A stretch of DNA of 64,000 bases. Source: Paraburkholderia bannensis NBRC 103871 (GTDB lineage: Bacteria; Pseudomonadota; Gammaproteobacteria; Burkholderiales; Burkholderiaceae). The DNA lies in NCBI RefSeq assembly GCF_000685015.1, contig NZ_BAYA01000031.1, forward strand, positions 38,625-102,624, in the 5' to 3' direction. Position 1 is the first letter of the stretch, and each line of letters starts with the position of its first letter. The translations under genes and the position numbers were made by a program. The notes beneath the pieces are model-generated. The model saw only the letters and a list, made by a program, of their open reading frames with translations. It made no database searches and was not told where the DNA came from. Shown here in pieces: positions 8,720-16,421 of the stretch.

Positions 8720-11176
8720 ATGTCATCACCTCATCAGGCCATGCGCCGACGCCATCACTGGATCGGCGCAGCCGTCGTTGCGCTCTTTGCCGCCAGCGCC
8801 CATCACCCCGCATTTGCAGCCGCTTCTGTGACGAATACCGTCGCGTCCCGACAAAGCGCGAGCGTTCAGCACTACGAGATCGCCTCCGGGCCGCTCGCCA
8901 ACGTGCTCAACCAGTTCGGCCAGCAGGCGGGCGTGATGATCGCGTATCCCGGCGCGCTCGCCGCGAATCGCACGAGCGCAGGCCTGCGCGGCGATTACCG
9001 CGTCGCCGAAGGCCTCACGCGCATTTTGCGCAATACGGGACTCTCGGCCAGCGCGCAGGAAAACGGCAGCTACACGCTTGCCGAAGACGCGAGCAACACC
9101 GCGCTCCAGGACAACGCCGCGCTGCCCACCGTCAAAGTCGACGCGGCCGCCATCAAGGCAGGCAGCTACCGCGCGCCGCGCGAGGCGAACATCACGCGCT
9201 CGGACACGCCCGTGCTCGACACGGCGCAGGCAGTCAACGTCGTGCCCGCGCAGGTGCTGCACGACCAGCGCCCGCGCAACCTGGACGACGCGCTCGCGAA
9301 CGTCAGCGGGATCGTGCAGGGCAATACGCTCGCTGGCACCCAGGACACGCTGCTCAAGCGCGGCTTCGGCGGCAATCGCGACGGCTCGATCATGGAAAAC
9401 GGCATGCCGCTCGTGCAGGGCCGCGCACTGAACGACGCGGTCGATAGCGTCGAAGTGCTCAAAGGCCCGACGTCCCTGCTCTACGGCATCATGGATCCGG
9501 GCGGCGTGGTCAATGTGGTGAGCAAGCAGCCCTCGCTCACGCCGTATCACGCGATTTCCGTGCTCGGCTCGACCTATGGGCACGGGCGCAACGGCGGCGG
9601 CGCGACGCTCGACACTACCGGCCCGATCGGCGATACGGGGCTGGCCTACCGGCTCGTGCTCGATCAGGTCAACGAACAATACTGGCGCAACTTCGGCGAG
9701 CATCGCGAAACGCTGGTCGCGCCCTCGCTTGCCTACTACGGCACCGACACCCAGGTGGTGCTGTCGTATCAGTACCGCAAGTTTCTTTATCCCTTCGATC
9801 GCGGCACGGCGCTCGATCCCAAGACCAACCAGCCGCTGGCGATTCCCGCACGCGAGCGCCTGGACGAGCCGTTCAACAACATGACCGGCGAGTCGCATCT
9901 CGCGCAACTGCTCGTCGATCACCAGATCAACGCGGACTGGAAGGCGCATTTCGGTTATAGCTATAACCGCGAGACTTACGACGCCAACCAGTTGCGCGTG
10001 CAAGGCGTCAACAGCACGACGGGCGCGCTCTCGCGCAGCAACGACGCCACCCATGGCGCGGTGAGCACGGACAGTTACGCGACCGCTTATGTCGACGGCC
10101 ACTTCACGCTGGCCGGCTTGCGCAACGACCTGCAAGTGGGCGTGGACGACGAATACCGCCGCATCTATCGCGCCGACCTGCTGCGCCAGGCCACGCAATA
10201 CACGTTCAATTATCTGCACCCGGTTTATGGCCTCGAAAGCCCGTCGAGCACCGTATCGGCGAGCGACAGCGACCAGACCGACACGCTGCACGATGCGTCC
10301 GTCTACTTCCAGGACAGCCTGCACCTGAGCGACAAGTGGATCCTGGTGGGCGGCGCGCGCTTCATGACGTACAACCAGATCGCGGGTAAAGGCCGTCCTT
10401 TTAAGGCCAATACCGATTTGAGCGGCAATAAGTTTCTGCCGCGCGCGGGCGTCGTCTACAAGTGGACGGACACGGTCTCTTTCTACGGCAGCTATACGCA
10501 GTCGCTCAAGCCCACGTCGACGATTGCGCCGCTCAGCACGGGCGTGGTGATCGATTCCGCGGTCAAGCCCGAAGAAGCGACCTCGTGGGAACTGGGCGCG
10601 AAAGTCGCCATGCCTGCGGGGCTCACGGGCACGCTCGCGCTCTTCAATATCGACAAATCGAATGTGCTGGTTTCGCAGTACAACGACACCACCAAGCAGA
10701 CCGACTGGCGCACCTCGGGCAAGGCGCGTTCGCGCGGCGTGGAACTGGACGTGTCCGGCCAGATCGGGCAGCACTGGAGCGTGATCGCGAGCTACGCGTA
10801 TATCGACGCAAAAACGATCGAAGACCCGGTGTACGCCGGCAACCGTCTCTGGAACGTCGCGCAGAATACGGCGTCGCTGGCAGCGGTGTACGACTTCGGC
10901 ACGGTGTTCGGCGGCGACCAGTTGCGCGTGGGCGCGGGCGCACATTACGTCGGCGCGCGGCCCGGCGATTCGGCCAACAGCTTCACGCTGCCCTCTTATA
11001 CCGTGGCCGATGCCTTCGCCACTTACGACACGAAATGGGGCGGCCATCGCGTGTCGTTCCAGCTCAACGTGAAGAACCTCTTCAACAAGACCTATTACCC
11101 GTCGAGCGCGAACCGCTATTTCGTCGCCGTGGGCGATGCACGCCAGGTCTCGCTGCTTTCCACTTTCGAATTCTGA
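8720..11176 (+). CDS. TonB-dependent siderophore receptor with signalling (STN) domain
   Basis: This 818-residue outer-membrane receptor has a signal peptide (about residues 10-36, cleaved near AFAA) and a secretin/TonB N-terminal signalling domain at about 50-115 (HYEIASGPLANVLNQFGQQAGVMIAYP, LRGDYRVAEGLTRIL). The plug domain spans about 150-270 (VLKGPTSLLYGIMDPGGVVNVVSK), and a 22-strand-type barrel ends in the terminal aromatic residue (STFEF). The extra N-terminal domain marks it as a transducer that controls its own sigma factor, consistent with the two genes upstream. Ferric siderophore is the expected substrate; which one cannot be read from sequence. ATG 8741 is an alternative start that shortens the signal n-region by seven residues. 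Confidence 0.93.
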   Translation: MSSPHQAMRRRHHWIGAAVVALFAASAHHPAFAAASVTNTVASRQSASVQHYEIASGPLANVLNQFGQQAGVMIAYPGALAANRTSAGLRGDYRVAEGLTRILRNTGLSASAQENGSYTLAEDASNTALQDNAALPTVKVDAAAIKAGSYRAPREANITRSDTPVLDTAQAVNVVPAQVLHDQRPRNLDDALANVSGIVQGNTLAGTQDTLLKRGFGGNRDGSIMENGMPLVQGRALNDAVDSVEVLKGPTSLLYGIMDPGGVVNVVSKQPSLTPYHAISVLGSTYGHGRNGGGATLDTTGPIGDTGLAYRLVLDQVNEQYWRNFGEHRETLVAPSLAYYGTDTQVVLSYQYRKFLYPFDRGTALDPKTNQPLAIPARERLDEPFNNMTGESHLAQLLVDHQINADWKAHFGYSYNRETYDANQLRVQGVNSTTGALSRSNDATHGAVSTDSYATAYVDGHFTLAGLRNDLQVGVDDEYRRIYRADLLRQATQYTFNYLHPVYGLESPSSTVSASDSDQTDTLHDASVYFQDSLHLSDKWILVGGARFMTYNQIAGKGRPFKANTDLSGNKFLPRAGVVYKWTDTVSFYGSYTQSLKPTSTIAPLSTGVVIDSAVKPEEATSWELGAKVAMPAGLTGTLALFNIDKSNVLVSQYNDTTKQTDWRTSGKARSRGVELDVSGQIGQHWSVIASYAYIDAKTIEDPVYAGNRLWNVAQNTASLAAVYDFGTVFGGDQLRVGAGAHYVGARPGDSANSFTLPSYTVADAFATYDTKWGGHRVSFQLNVKNLFNKTYYPSSANRYFVAVGDARQVSLLSTFEF

Positions 11177-11181
11177 TCGCC

Positions 11182-11934
11182 ATGTCCCGCTTCCCGCTTC
11201 GTCCTGCGCGACGTCACGCGCTGTTTTCCCTCGCCGCGCTTGCAGCTACGACGGCTGCGACGGCCGCGACGGCCGCGCCCACAGCCAGCCATGCACAGCC
11301 CAAGCCGCGCGCCGAAGGCACCGTTCTGATGGTCGTGCAACTCGACGGCCCCAACATCGCCGTCGACCGGCAGGTCGCCGCTCATCTGCAAAGCCGTGGC
11401 TACACGGTATCGCTCGTGAACCAGGACTTCGATCCACGCGGCGCGCTGGGCGCGCGGCTCGTCGTGATCTCTTCGACCGTGTCGGCCAAGGACGTGCCGC
11501 CCGGCTGGCGCGACGCGAGCGTGCCGCTGCTCACGTGGGAAAACGACCTGCTCGACGATCTGGCCATGACCGGCAAGCGCCACGATGTCGATTTCGGCGA
11601 GGTGGAGAAGGAGCGTTATCTGTGGCTCGTCAATGCGCCGCATCCGGTGTCGGGCGGGTTGCCCGCGGGCGTCGCGAACGTCTTTCGCAAGCAGGCGCCG
11701 ATGAGCTGGGGCAAGCCGGGACTGGGCGCGTCGATCATCGCGACGATTTACGGGCAGCCCGAAAAAGCCGCGATCTTCACCTACGAAAAAGGCGCGACGA
11801 TGGACTACGAAGCGCTCGCGCCCGCGCGCCGCACCATGTTCTACATGGACAACGACTCGTTCCCGAATCTCTCGGCAGCGGGGCTCAAGCTGTTCGACGC
11901 GGCGATCGACTGGACGGCACAAGCCGCGATCTAA
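11182..11934 (+). CDS. Exported GATase-like (ThuA-type fold) protein, unknown function
   Basis: The 250-residue protein starts five bases after the receptor stop, so it is the last gene of the iron unit. It has an Arg-rich n-region and Ala/Thr-rich signal peptide (cleavage near SHAQ). The mature part begins VLMVVQLDGPNIAVDRQVAAHLQSRGYTVSLVNQD and continues LVVISSTVSAKDVPPGWRDASVPLLTWENDLLDDLAMTG. This resembles the class I glutamine-amidotransferase-like fold seen in ThuA-type and carbohydrate-associated proteins. No nucleophilic Cys-His-Glu triad is evident: I see no Cys in the mature part. A role in siderophore handling is suggested only by its place behind the receptor gene. Confidence 0.75.
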   Translation: MSRFPLRPARRHALFSLAALAATTAATAATAAPTASHAQPKPRAEGTVLMVVQLDGPNIAVDRQVAAHLQSRGYTVSLVNQDFDPRGALGARLVVISSTVSAKDVPPGWRDASVPLLTWENDLLDDLAMTGKRHDVDFGEVEKERYLWLVNAPHPVSGGLPAGVANVFRKQAPMSWGKPGLGASIIATIYGQPEKAAIFTYEKGATMDYEALAPARRTMFYMDNDSFPNLSAAGLKLFDAAIDWTAQAAI

Positions 11935-11985
11935 AACGCATTACTTTTCAGGATCGACTAAAAAAACCGCGCCTCATGTCGTAAA

Positions 11986-12000
11986 CTGGTTGAAAACCAG
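11986..12000. promoter_or_regulatory. Palindrome abutting the ribosome-binding site of the next gene
   Basis: CTGGTT-GAA-AACCAG is a perfect inverted repeat that ends directly before the AAGGGAG ribosome-binding site at 12001-12007. Its position suggests an operator or a small hairpin that limits ribosome access. Confidence 0.45.
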
Positions 12001-12013
12001 AAGGGAGTAGCAG

Positions 12014-12874
12014 ATGAATCTCACGATCAACACTGCGAACACCATCAGCATGCTTGGCGCGGATCTCGGCTCGGGCGCCAGTCTTTCTTCGGCCATGCTC
12101 GCGTCGCAGACTGCAAGCTCGACCGCTTCGCCGGATTCCTCCACGGCCATCGCAGTCAGCGCGGTCAATCCGGCCGACCATAGCCGCATCGACAAATACC
12201 TGAGCGCACTGGGCGCGCCGCTGAAAATGGGCGCCGATGCAGAAAATATCGCCAATGCGCTGGTTCCCGTCATGCAGTCGCTCATCAAGGAGCGCCCGGA
12301 TCTTGCCAACGCCGACTTCGATTTTTCATCGAATGACGGCAGCATCGCGGTGACGTCGAAGTCGATGAGTGCCGCCGATCAAAGCTGGCTTCAGGGCAAG
12401 CTCAATGGCAGCGCATCGCTCGTGCAGGCCGTGAAATCGTTCCATGACGACGCCGTGGCGGGTTATGCGACTTGGGCCGATGCCGACGGCAATCCGCTCT
12501 CCGAAACCGACACCGCCGTCGCCAGCAAACAGGCCGACAAGCTCACCAGCTTCATGTCCCTGTTCGCGAAGCTGGGCTCCGAAGCGCAGTCGTCGCTGAT
12601 GAAAGACGGCACCTATCACATCGGCGTCAACGGCACCAATACCAGCAGCAGCACGCTGAACCTCGGCCAGGATCCGGGCAATGCAACGGGCTTCCTGAGC
12701 TTCATGAAAAGCGTCCAGGCCGCGAAGGACGGCACGGCCACCTTCACGTCGTCGTCGGGACATACCTCGTATGGCGTGCTGCAAATGAATATTTTCGGCG
12801 TGGATAGCGCCGCGATCCCGCACTTCTTTCCCCCGACGGATACCCATTCGCTAGGCATCGACGAAACGGTCTGA
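12014..12874 (+). CDS. Conserved-looking protein of unknown function, 286 residues
   Basis: I do not recognise this protein. It starts at ATG 12014 behind a good AAGGGAG site. There is no signal peptide and no membrane segment. The first 60 residues are Ser/Ala/Thr-rich and probably disordered (GSGASLSSAMLASQTASSTA). Residues 60-190 read as amphipathic helices (HSRIDKYLSALGAPLKMGADAENIANALVPVMQSLIKER, then ADQSWLQGKLNGSASLVQAVKSFHDD). The C-terminal third contains NGTNTSSSTLNLG and GHTSYGVLQMNIFGVD. Cysteine is absent. The composition recalls proteins secreted without a Sec signal, but that is speculation. The GbsR-type operator begins 17 bases after its stop. Confidence 0.7.
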   Translation: MNLTINTANTISMLGADLGSGASLSSAMLASQTASSTASPDSSTAIAVSAVNPADHSRIDKYLSALGAPLKMGADAENIANALVPVMQSLIKERPDLANADFDFSSNDGSIAVTSKSMSAADQSWLQGKLNGSASLVQAVKSFHDDAVAGYATWADADGNPLSETDTAVASKQADKLTSFMSLFAKLGSEAQSSLMKDGTYHIGVNGTNTSSSTLNLGQDPGNATGFLSFMKSVQAAKDGTATFTSSSGHTSYGVLQMNIFGVDSAAIPHFFPPTDTHSLGIDETV

Positions 12875-12890
12875 CTGCCCAGGCTCGCTC

Positions 12891-12928
12891 AATTCAGTTA
12901 TTTCTGTCTTGACAGAAATAACTGAATT
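12891..12928. promoter_or_regulatory. Perfect 18-base inverted repeat, operator 1 of the GbsR-type regulator
   Basis: Two perfect 18-base arms flank a TT centre. The core is GTTATTTCTGT-N4-ACAGAAATAAC (12896-12921). A TTGACA -35 box occupies 12909-12914 in the middle of the palindrome, so a bound repressor would exclude RNA polymerase. The same core recurs at 13513-13540 region (operator 2). Confidence 0.85.
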
Positions 12929-12937
12929 TCCTAAAGT
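12909..12937 (+). promoter_or_regulatory. Sigma-70-type promoter of the regulator gene
   Basis: TTGACA at 12909-12914, a 17-base spacer, and TAAAGT at 12932-12937 form a strong promoter. The expected transcription start falls at about 12944-12945, right at the ATG, which implies a leaderless or nearly leaderless mRNA. No ribosome-binding site precedes the ATG. Confidence 0.65.
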
Positions 12938-12944
12938 CGAGCCC

Positions 12945-13472
12945 ATGGAACTCACACCGACCGCCGAAAAATTCATCCTCCATTGGGGCGAAATGGGCTC
13001 GCGCTGGGGCGTCAACCGCACCGTGGCGCAGATACACGCCTTGCTCTATCTGCTGGGCCGTCCCGTCGCCGCCGACGAAATCGCCGAGGCGCTAGGCGTC
13101 GCGCGCTCGAACGTCAGCAACAGCCTGAAGGAACTGCAATCGTGGCGGCTTGCGAAAGTCGTGCACGTGATGGGCGACCGGCGCGATCACTTCGAGACCT
13201 CCACGGATATCTGGGAACTGTTCAAGTTGATCGTCGAAGGCCGCCGCCAGCGCGAGATCGACCCGACGCTCGCGATGTTGCGCGACACGCTCGACGGCCC
13301 CGAGATCGCCAACGAAAGCCGCGAAACGGAACAGCGGATTCGCGACACGCTGCAGTTTCTCGAAACCATGACGACCTGGTCCGACGAAATGCTGCGCATG
13401 AAACCGGACACGCTCATGAAGACGCTGGGCATTGGCGCGAAGATCAGCAAGGTGGTCAGGCGCAAGACTTGA
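12945..13472 (+). CDS. GbsR/MarR-family transcriptional regulator
   Basis: The 175-residue protein has a winged helix-turn-helix at about residues 25-90 (TVAQIHALLYLLGRPVAADEIAEALGVARSNVSNSLKELQSWRLAKVVHVMGDRRDHFE). A helical C-terminal dimerisation region follows (about 95-170). The opening KFILHWGEMGSRWGVNRT is the GbsR-type variant of the MarR fold. The frame extends to a TTG at 12909, but that codon is the -35 box, so ATG 12945 is chosen. The gene sits between two palindromic operators, pointing to autoregulation and control of the epimerase/DUF2269 genes downstream. The effector is unknown; no choline or betaine genes are nearby. Confidence 0.9.
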   Translation: MELTPTAEKFILHWGEMGSRWGVNRTVAQIHALLYLLGRPVAADEIAEALGVARSNVSNSLKELQSWRLAKVVHVMGDRRDHFETSTDIWELFKLIVEGRRQREIDPTLAMLRDTLDGPEIANESRETEQRIRDTLQFLETMTTWSDEMLRMKPDTLMKTLGIGAKISKVVRRKT

Positions 13473-13480
13473 AGCGGCAA

Positions 13481-13508
13481 ACGCAGGCTCGCGGGCCTGC
13501 GTTTTTTT
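13481..13508 (+). terminator. Rho-independent terminator after the GbsR-type gene
   Basis: ACGCAGGC and GCCTGCGT form a perfect eight-base stem with a six-base loop, followed by a run of seven T. It separates the regulator transcript from operator 2. Confidence 0.9.
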
Positions 13509-13511
13509 GAC

Positions 13512-13541
13512 CTGTTATTTCTGTTTGTACAGAAATAACAG
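13512..13541. promoter_or_regulatory. Operator 2, 13-base perfect inverted repeat
   Basis: CTGTTATTTCTGT and ACAGAAATAACAG flank TTGT. It shares the arms GTTATTTCTGT / ACAGAAATAAC with operator 1. It lies 38 bases before the epimerase start, with a weaker TTGTAC in the centre where operator 1 has TTGACA. Confidence 0.85.
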
Positions 13542-13578
13542 TAATGTTAGCAACATCAATCAGAAGGGAGGCGCACGT

Positions 13579-14832
13579 ATGAACATCCTCGTTTGTGGCG
13601 CACGCGGCTTCATCGGCAGCGCCCTGTGCGGGTGGCTCGAACGCCATGGTCATCGCGTAACCAAAGGCGTGCGCCATGCCACGCGGGCCGATGAAATCGA
13701 GCTCGATTTTTCCGCGGCGCCCGATGCAACAACGTTGCTAGCGCAACTTCATGGCATCGATGCAGTGATCAACGCGGTGGGCATCCTGCTGGAGCGCGGC
13801 GACCAACGCTTCGATGCCGTGCATACGCGCAGCCCGATTGCGCTTTTCGATGCGTGCCGTCAAGCGGGCGTGAAACGCGTCGTGCAGATTTCGGCGCTGG
13901 GCGTGGAGACAGGCGACGCCCCGTACTTCACGAGCAAGCTCGCGGCAGACCGTCATCTGCAAAGCCTGCCGATCGAATGGCAGGTAGTGCGGCCCGCGCT
14001 GGTCTATGGCACGAACGGCACGTCGGCGCGGTTCTTTCGCGCACTCGCGAGCTTGCCGCTACATGTGCTGCCCGCAGGTGGCCACCAGTTGCTGCGCCAC
14101 GTCCACGCCGACGACCTGGCCGAAGTGGTTGGCCGCTTGCTGGAAGCAGACGCGCCCGCGCGGCAGACGCTCGATATCGTCGGCGGCGACGAAGTGGAAT
14201 ATCGCGAGATGCTGGCCATTTTTCGCCGTGCGCTGGGGTTCGCGCCTGCTGCGACTGTCAGCGTGCCCGGCGTCATGATTGCGGCGTCTGCTGCACTGTT
14301 CGAGCGTGTGCCAGGCTCGATGCTCACGCGCGATACGTGGCGCATGCTGCAATCCGGCAGCACCGCCGATGCGGCCGCGACGACAAAGATACTCGGGCGC
14401 GCGCCGCTCGGCATCCGCAGTTTCATCGTGAATGACGCCGCAACGTTGCGACGCGAAGCGCTGGAAACATGGCGCGCGTATGCGTTGCGTTTCGCGCTGG
14501 CCGTCACGTGGATCTGGAGCGCGCTCGCCAGCGCGTGGCTGCACCCGCAGGCGCAAAGCCTGGCACTGCTGGCGCGTGTCGGCCTGCACGGAACCATTGC
14601 GCTGACTGCGCTTTATGCAGCGTCCGCGCTCGATTTCCTGTTCGGGCTGGCGACGATCTTCCGGCCAGGACGCCGCCTGTGGTGCGCGCAGATTGTACTG
14701 ATCGTGTTCTATACCGCCGTCATTGCAATCGCACTGCCCGAACTGCTCACCGACCCGTTCGGCTCGATTCTCAAGAACCTGCCGATTCTCGCCCTGCTAC
14801 TCGTACTCCTAAGCGAAGAGACCCGATCATGA
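13579..14832 (+). CDS. NAD(P)-binding epimerase-like protein fused to a DoxX-like membrane domain
   Basis: The 417-residue protein begins with an atypical short-chain dehydrogenase domain (residues 1 to about 290): nucleotide-binding motif GARGFIGSALC (residues 7-17), then INAVGILLERG, VKRVVQISALG and WQVVRPALVYG. A C-terminal region of about 115 residues has four predicted membrane helices (FALAVTWIWSALASAWL; VGLHGTIALTALYAASALDFLFGLATIF; CAQIVLIVFYTAVIAIAL; ILALLLVLL), resembling the DoxX-like family. It starts at ATG 13579 behind AAGGGAGG. The stop overlaps the next start (ATGA). The fusion would place a nucleotide-cofactor enzyme on the inner membrane; the substrate is unknown. Confidence 0.88.
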   Translation: MNILVCGARGFIGSALCGWLERHGHRVTKGVRHATRADEIELDFSAAPDATTLLAQLHGIDAVINAVGILLERGDQRFDAVHTRSPIALFDACRQAGVKRVVQISALGVETGDAPYFTSKLAADRHLQSLPIEWQVVRPALVYGTNGTSARFFRALASLPLHVLPAGGHQLLRHVHADDLAEVVGRLLEADAPARQTLDIVGGDEVEYREMLAIFRRALGFAPAATVSVPGVMIAASAALFERVPGSMLTRDTWRMLQSGSTADAAATTKILGRAPLGIRSFIVNDAATLRREALETWRAYALRFALAVTWIWSALASAWLHPQAQSLALLARVGLHGTIALTALYAASALDFLFGLATIFRPGRRLWCAQIVLIVFYTAVIAIALPELLTDPFGSILKNLPILALLLVLLSEETRS

Positions 14833-15299
14833 ACACCTACCTGGTCATCAAGACCCTGCACATCCTTTCGTCCGTGCTGCTCGTCGGGACGGGGTTCGGC
14901 ACCGCGTTCTATCTCTACTTCGCCAACCGCACGCGCTCGGTGCCGGTGATCGCCGCCGTGGCGCGACTGGTCGTGCGCGCCGACTGGTGGTTCACCACGC
15001 CCGCCGTGCTGTTCCAGCCCGCCAGCGGCCTCTGGCTCGCACATGCGGCGGGCTGGCCGTGGCGCAGTCCGTGGATCGTCGCGGCGCTGGCGCTTTACGC
15101 GCTGGCCGGCGCCTGCTGGCTGCCGGTGGTGTGGCTGCAACTGCAACTCGCCAGCCTGGCACAGGCCGCACACGAATCGCACTCAAACGCGCTGCCCGCA
15201 CGCTACTGGTACTACGCACGGCGGTGGGAATGGCTCGGCTATCCCGCGTTCCTGGCGATGCTGCTGGTCTACTTCCTGATGGTGTTCAAGCCCAGTTGA
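14829..15299 (+). CDS. DUF2269-family integral membrane protein
   Basis: The 156-residue protein has about four membrane segments (VIKTLHILSSVLLVGTGFGTAFYLYF; near 55-75; IVAALALYALAGACWLPVVWL; GYPAFLAMLLVYFLMVF). It carries the conserved early His of the family (LHILSS) and charged loops including RADWWFTTPAV. It is translationally coupled to the epimerase/DoxX-like gene through ATGA, so the two probably act together in the inner membrane under the GbsR-type regulator. Its last 31 bases overlap the tail of the convergent gene. The function of DUF2269 proteins is not established. Confidence 0.85.
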   Translation: MNTYLVIKTLHILSSVLLVGTGFGTAFYLYFANRTRSVPVIAAVARLVVRADWWFTTPAVLFQPASGLWLAHAAGWPWRSPWIVAALALYALAGACWLPVVWLQLQLASLAQAAHESHSNALPARYWYYARRWEWLGYPAFLAMLLVYFLMVFKPS

Positions 15300-16255
15300 G
15301 CACCGGCCCATGCGAGACCGAAGGGTCTTCGGGCGCGCGCAGGCACGTTCATTTCAGGCAGCGCGACTTCGCGCTTCGCCGCTTCGATATGGCTTTGAAT
15401 CTGCGCGCTCATGTCCGCAATCAGCGCCTGACGGCGCCTGAACGCCGAGCGCTTGTTCGACGGCACATCCTCGATTGCGCGATGCGGCAAGCTCAGCGGC
15501 AAAGCGTAGCCATCGTCGATGGGCACACCGCCGAGTTCGAGCCAGAACGCGTCGTAGTCCGAGCGAAACTGCGTGTCGTTCGCGCTGGAGATATGCGAGG
15601 CGCGCGCCACGGCGACGATGCGCGCCATGCCCAGCTCGCGGCCCATTGCACAGAGCGCCTCGATCACCGCAGCCTTCGGGCGCAAGCCGTCGCAGGCTCG
15701 CGTCACGCCCCGCACACGCTCGCGATGTTCCCCCGCGGGCCCCTGCAACCCGCCGATAAACATGCCGATGCGGCGCTGCTCGTCTGCCTCGATGATCAGC
15801 GTCGCCCACGCAAGATCGGCGCCGCTTTGAGCATCACACAATGCAATACTCAGTAATCCTTCGCGTTTGCATCGCGTGACTTCCCGGGCGACAATCGAGA
15901 ACTGCTCACAGGAGGCCAGCACGACCGACTCGCCTCGCACATAGAGCCGCTCCAGCCAGGCGTCGTCAAGCAGGCGCGACATCGTCGCATAGTGTCCCGC
16001 GATCAGCGTTGCACGCGCCTGCGCGCATAGACACGCGCGGCCAAAGCCGTGAAACGGCTTTTCGGCGAAACGCCGGTCGCGGCGCGCGGCCGCCGCAAGC
16101 AAGGGAACAGCGGTGAGTGCGCGTATCCAGGTGCGTCCCGCGCCCGGATTGAGGCTCGCATAGAGCCAGACGCGCGCGCGGCTAAAGCGCGCCTTCAAGG
16201 TCGAACCCGGAATGGATTCGCGCAGCAGACGCTGCATGGCAAGCATGGTTTTCAT
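15269..16255 (-). CDS. VirK/YbjX-family (DUF535) protein
   Basis: The 328-residue cytoplasmic-looking protein matches the DUF535 pattern: an N-terminal region with LYASLNPGAGRTWIRALT, a middle with RLYVRGESVVLASCEQFSIVAREVTRCKREGLLSIALCD, and the late motif RIVAVARASHISSANDTQFRSDYDAFWLELGG. VirK is associated with virulence and YbjX with envelope stress in enterobacteria; the biochemical role is not known. ATG 16255 is preferred to the longer frame because it gives the usual start MKTMLAMQ. It is downstream of hmuV on the same strand after a 166-base gap. Its last codons overlap the stop region of the DUF2269 gene. Confidence 0.82.
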   Translation of the reverse strand: MKTMLAMQRLLRESIPGSTLKARFSRARVWLYASLNPGAGRTWIRALTAVPLLAAAARRDRRFAEKPFHGFGRACLCAQARATLIAGHYATMSRLLDDAWLERLYVRGESVVLASCEQFSIVAREVTRCKREGLLSIALCDAQSGADLAWATLIIEADEQRRIGMFIGGLQGPAGEHRERVRGVTRACDGLRPKAAVIEALCAMGRELGMARIVAVARASHISSANDTQFRSDYDAFWLELGGVPIDDGYALPLSLPHRAIEDVPSNKRSAFRRRQALIADMSAQIQSHIEAAKREVALPEMNVPARARRPFGLAWAGAQLGLNTIRK

Positions 16256-16421
16256 TGTTATAGCGACGACAAAACCGTTCCTGCAAATCTCGTCCCGACG
16301 CGCGACATGCGGTCGGCCCAAGCGTATTCTGGGCAACCGTCATGCAGCAACTATCGAGGAACTGTGGAGATCGTATGGAGCGCGCTCGTTCCCCGGGCGC
16401 GCAAACGTTTCCACCGGAAAA

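Noticed and set aside
8726..11047. Long minus-strand open frame of about 773 codons
   Set aside because: It is the exact antisense of the siderophore receptor gene and has shadow composition.
12909..12944. TTG at 12909 as start of the GbsR-type gene
   Set aside because: It is the -35 hexamer in the centre of the operator; the family start fits ATG 12945.
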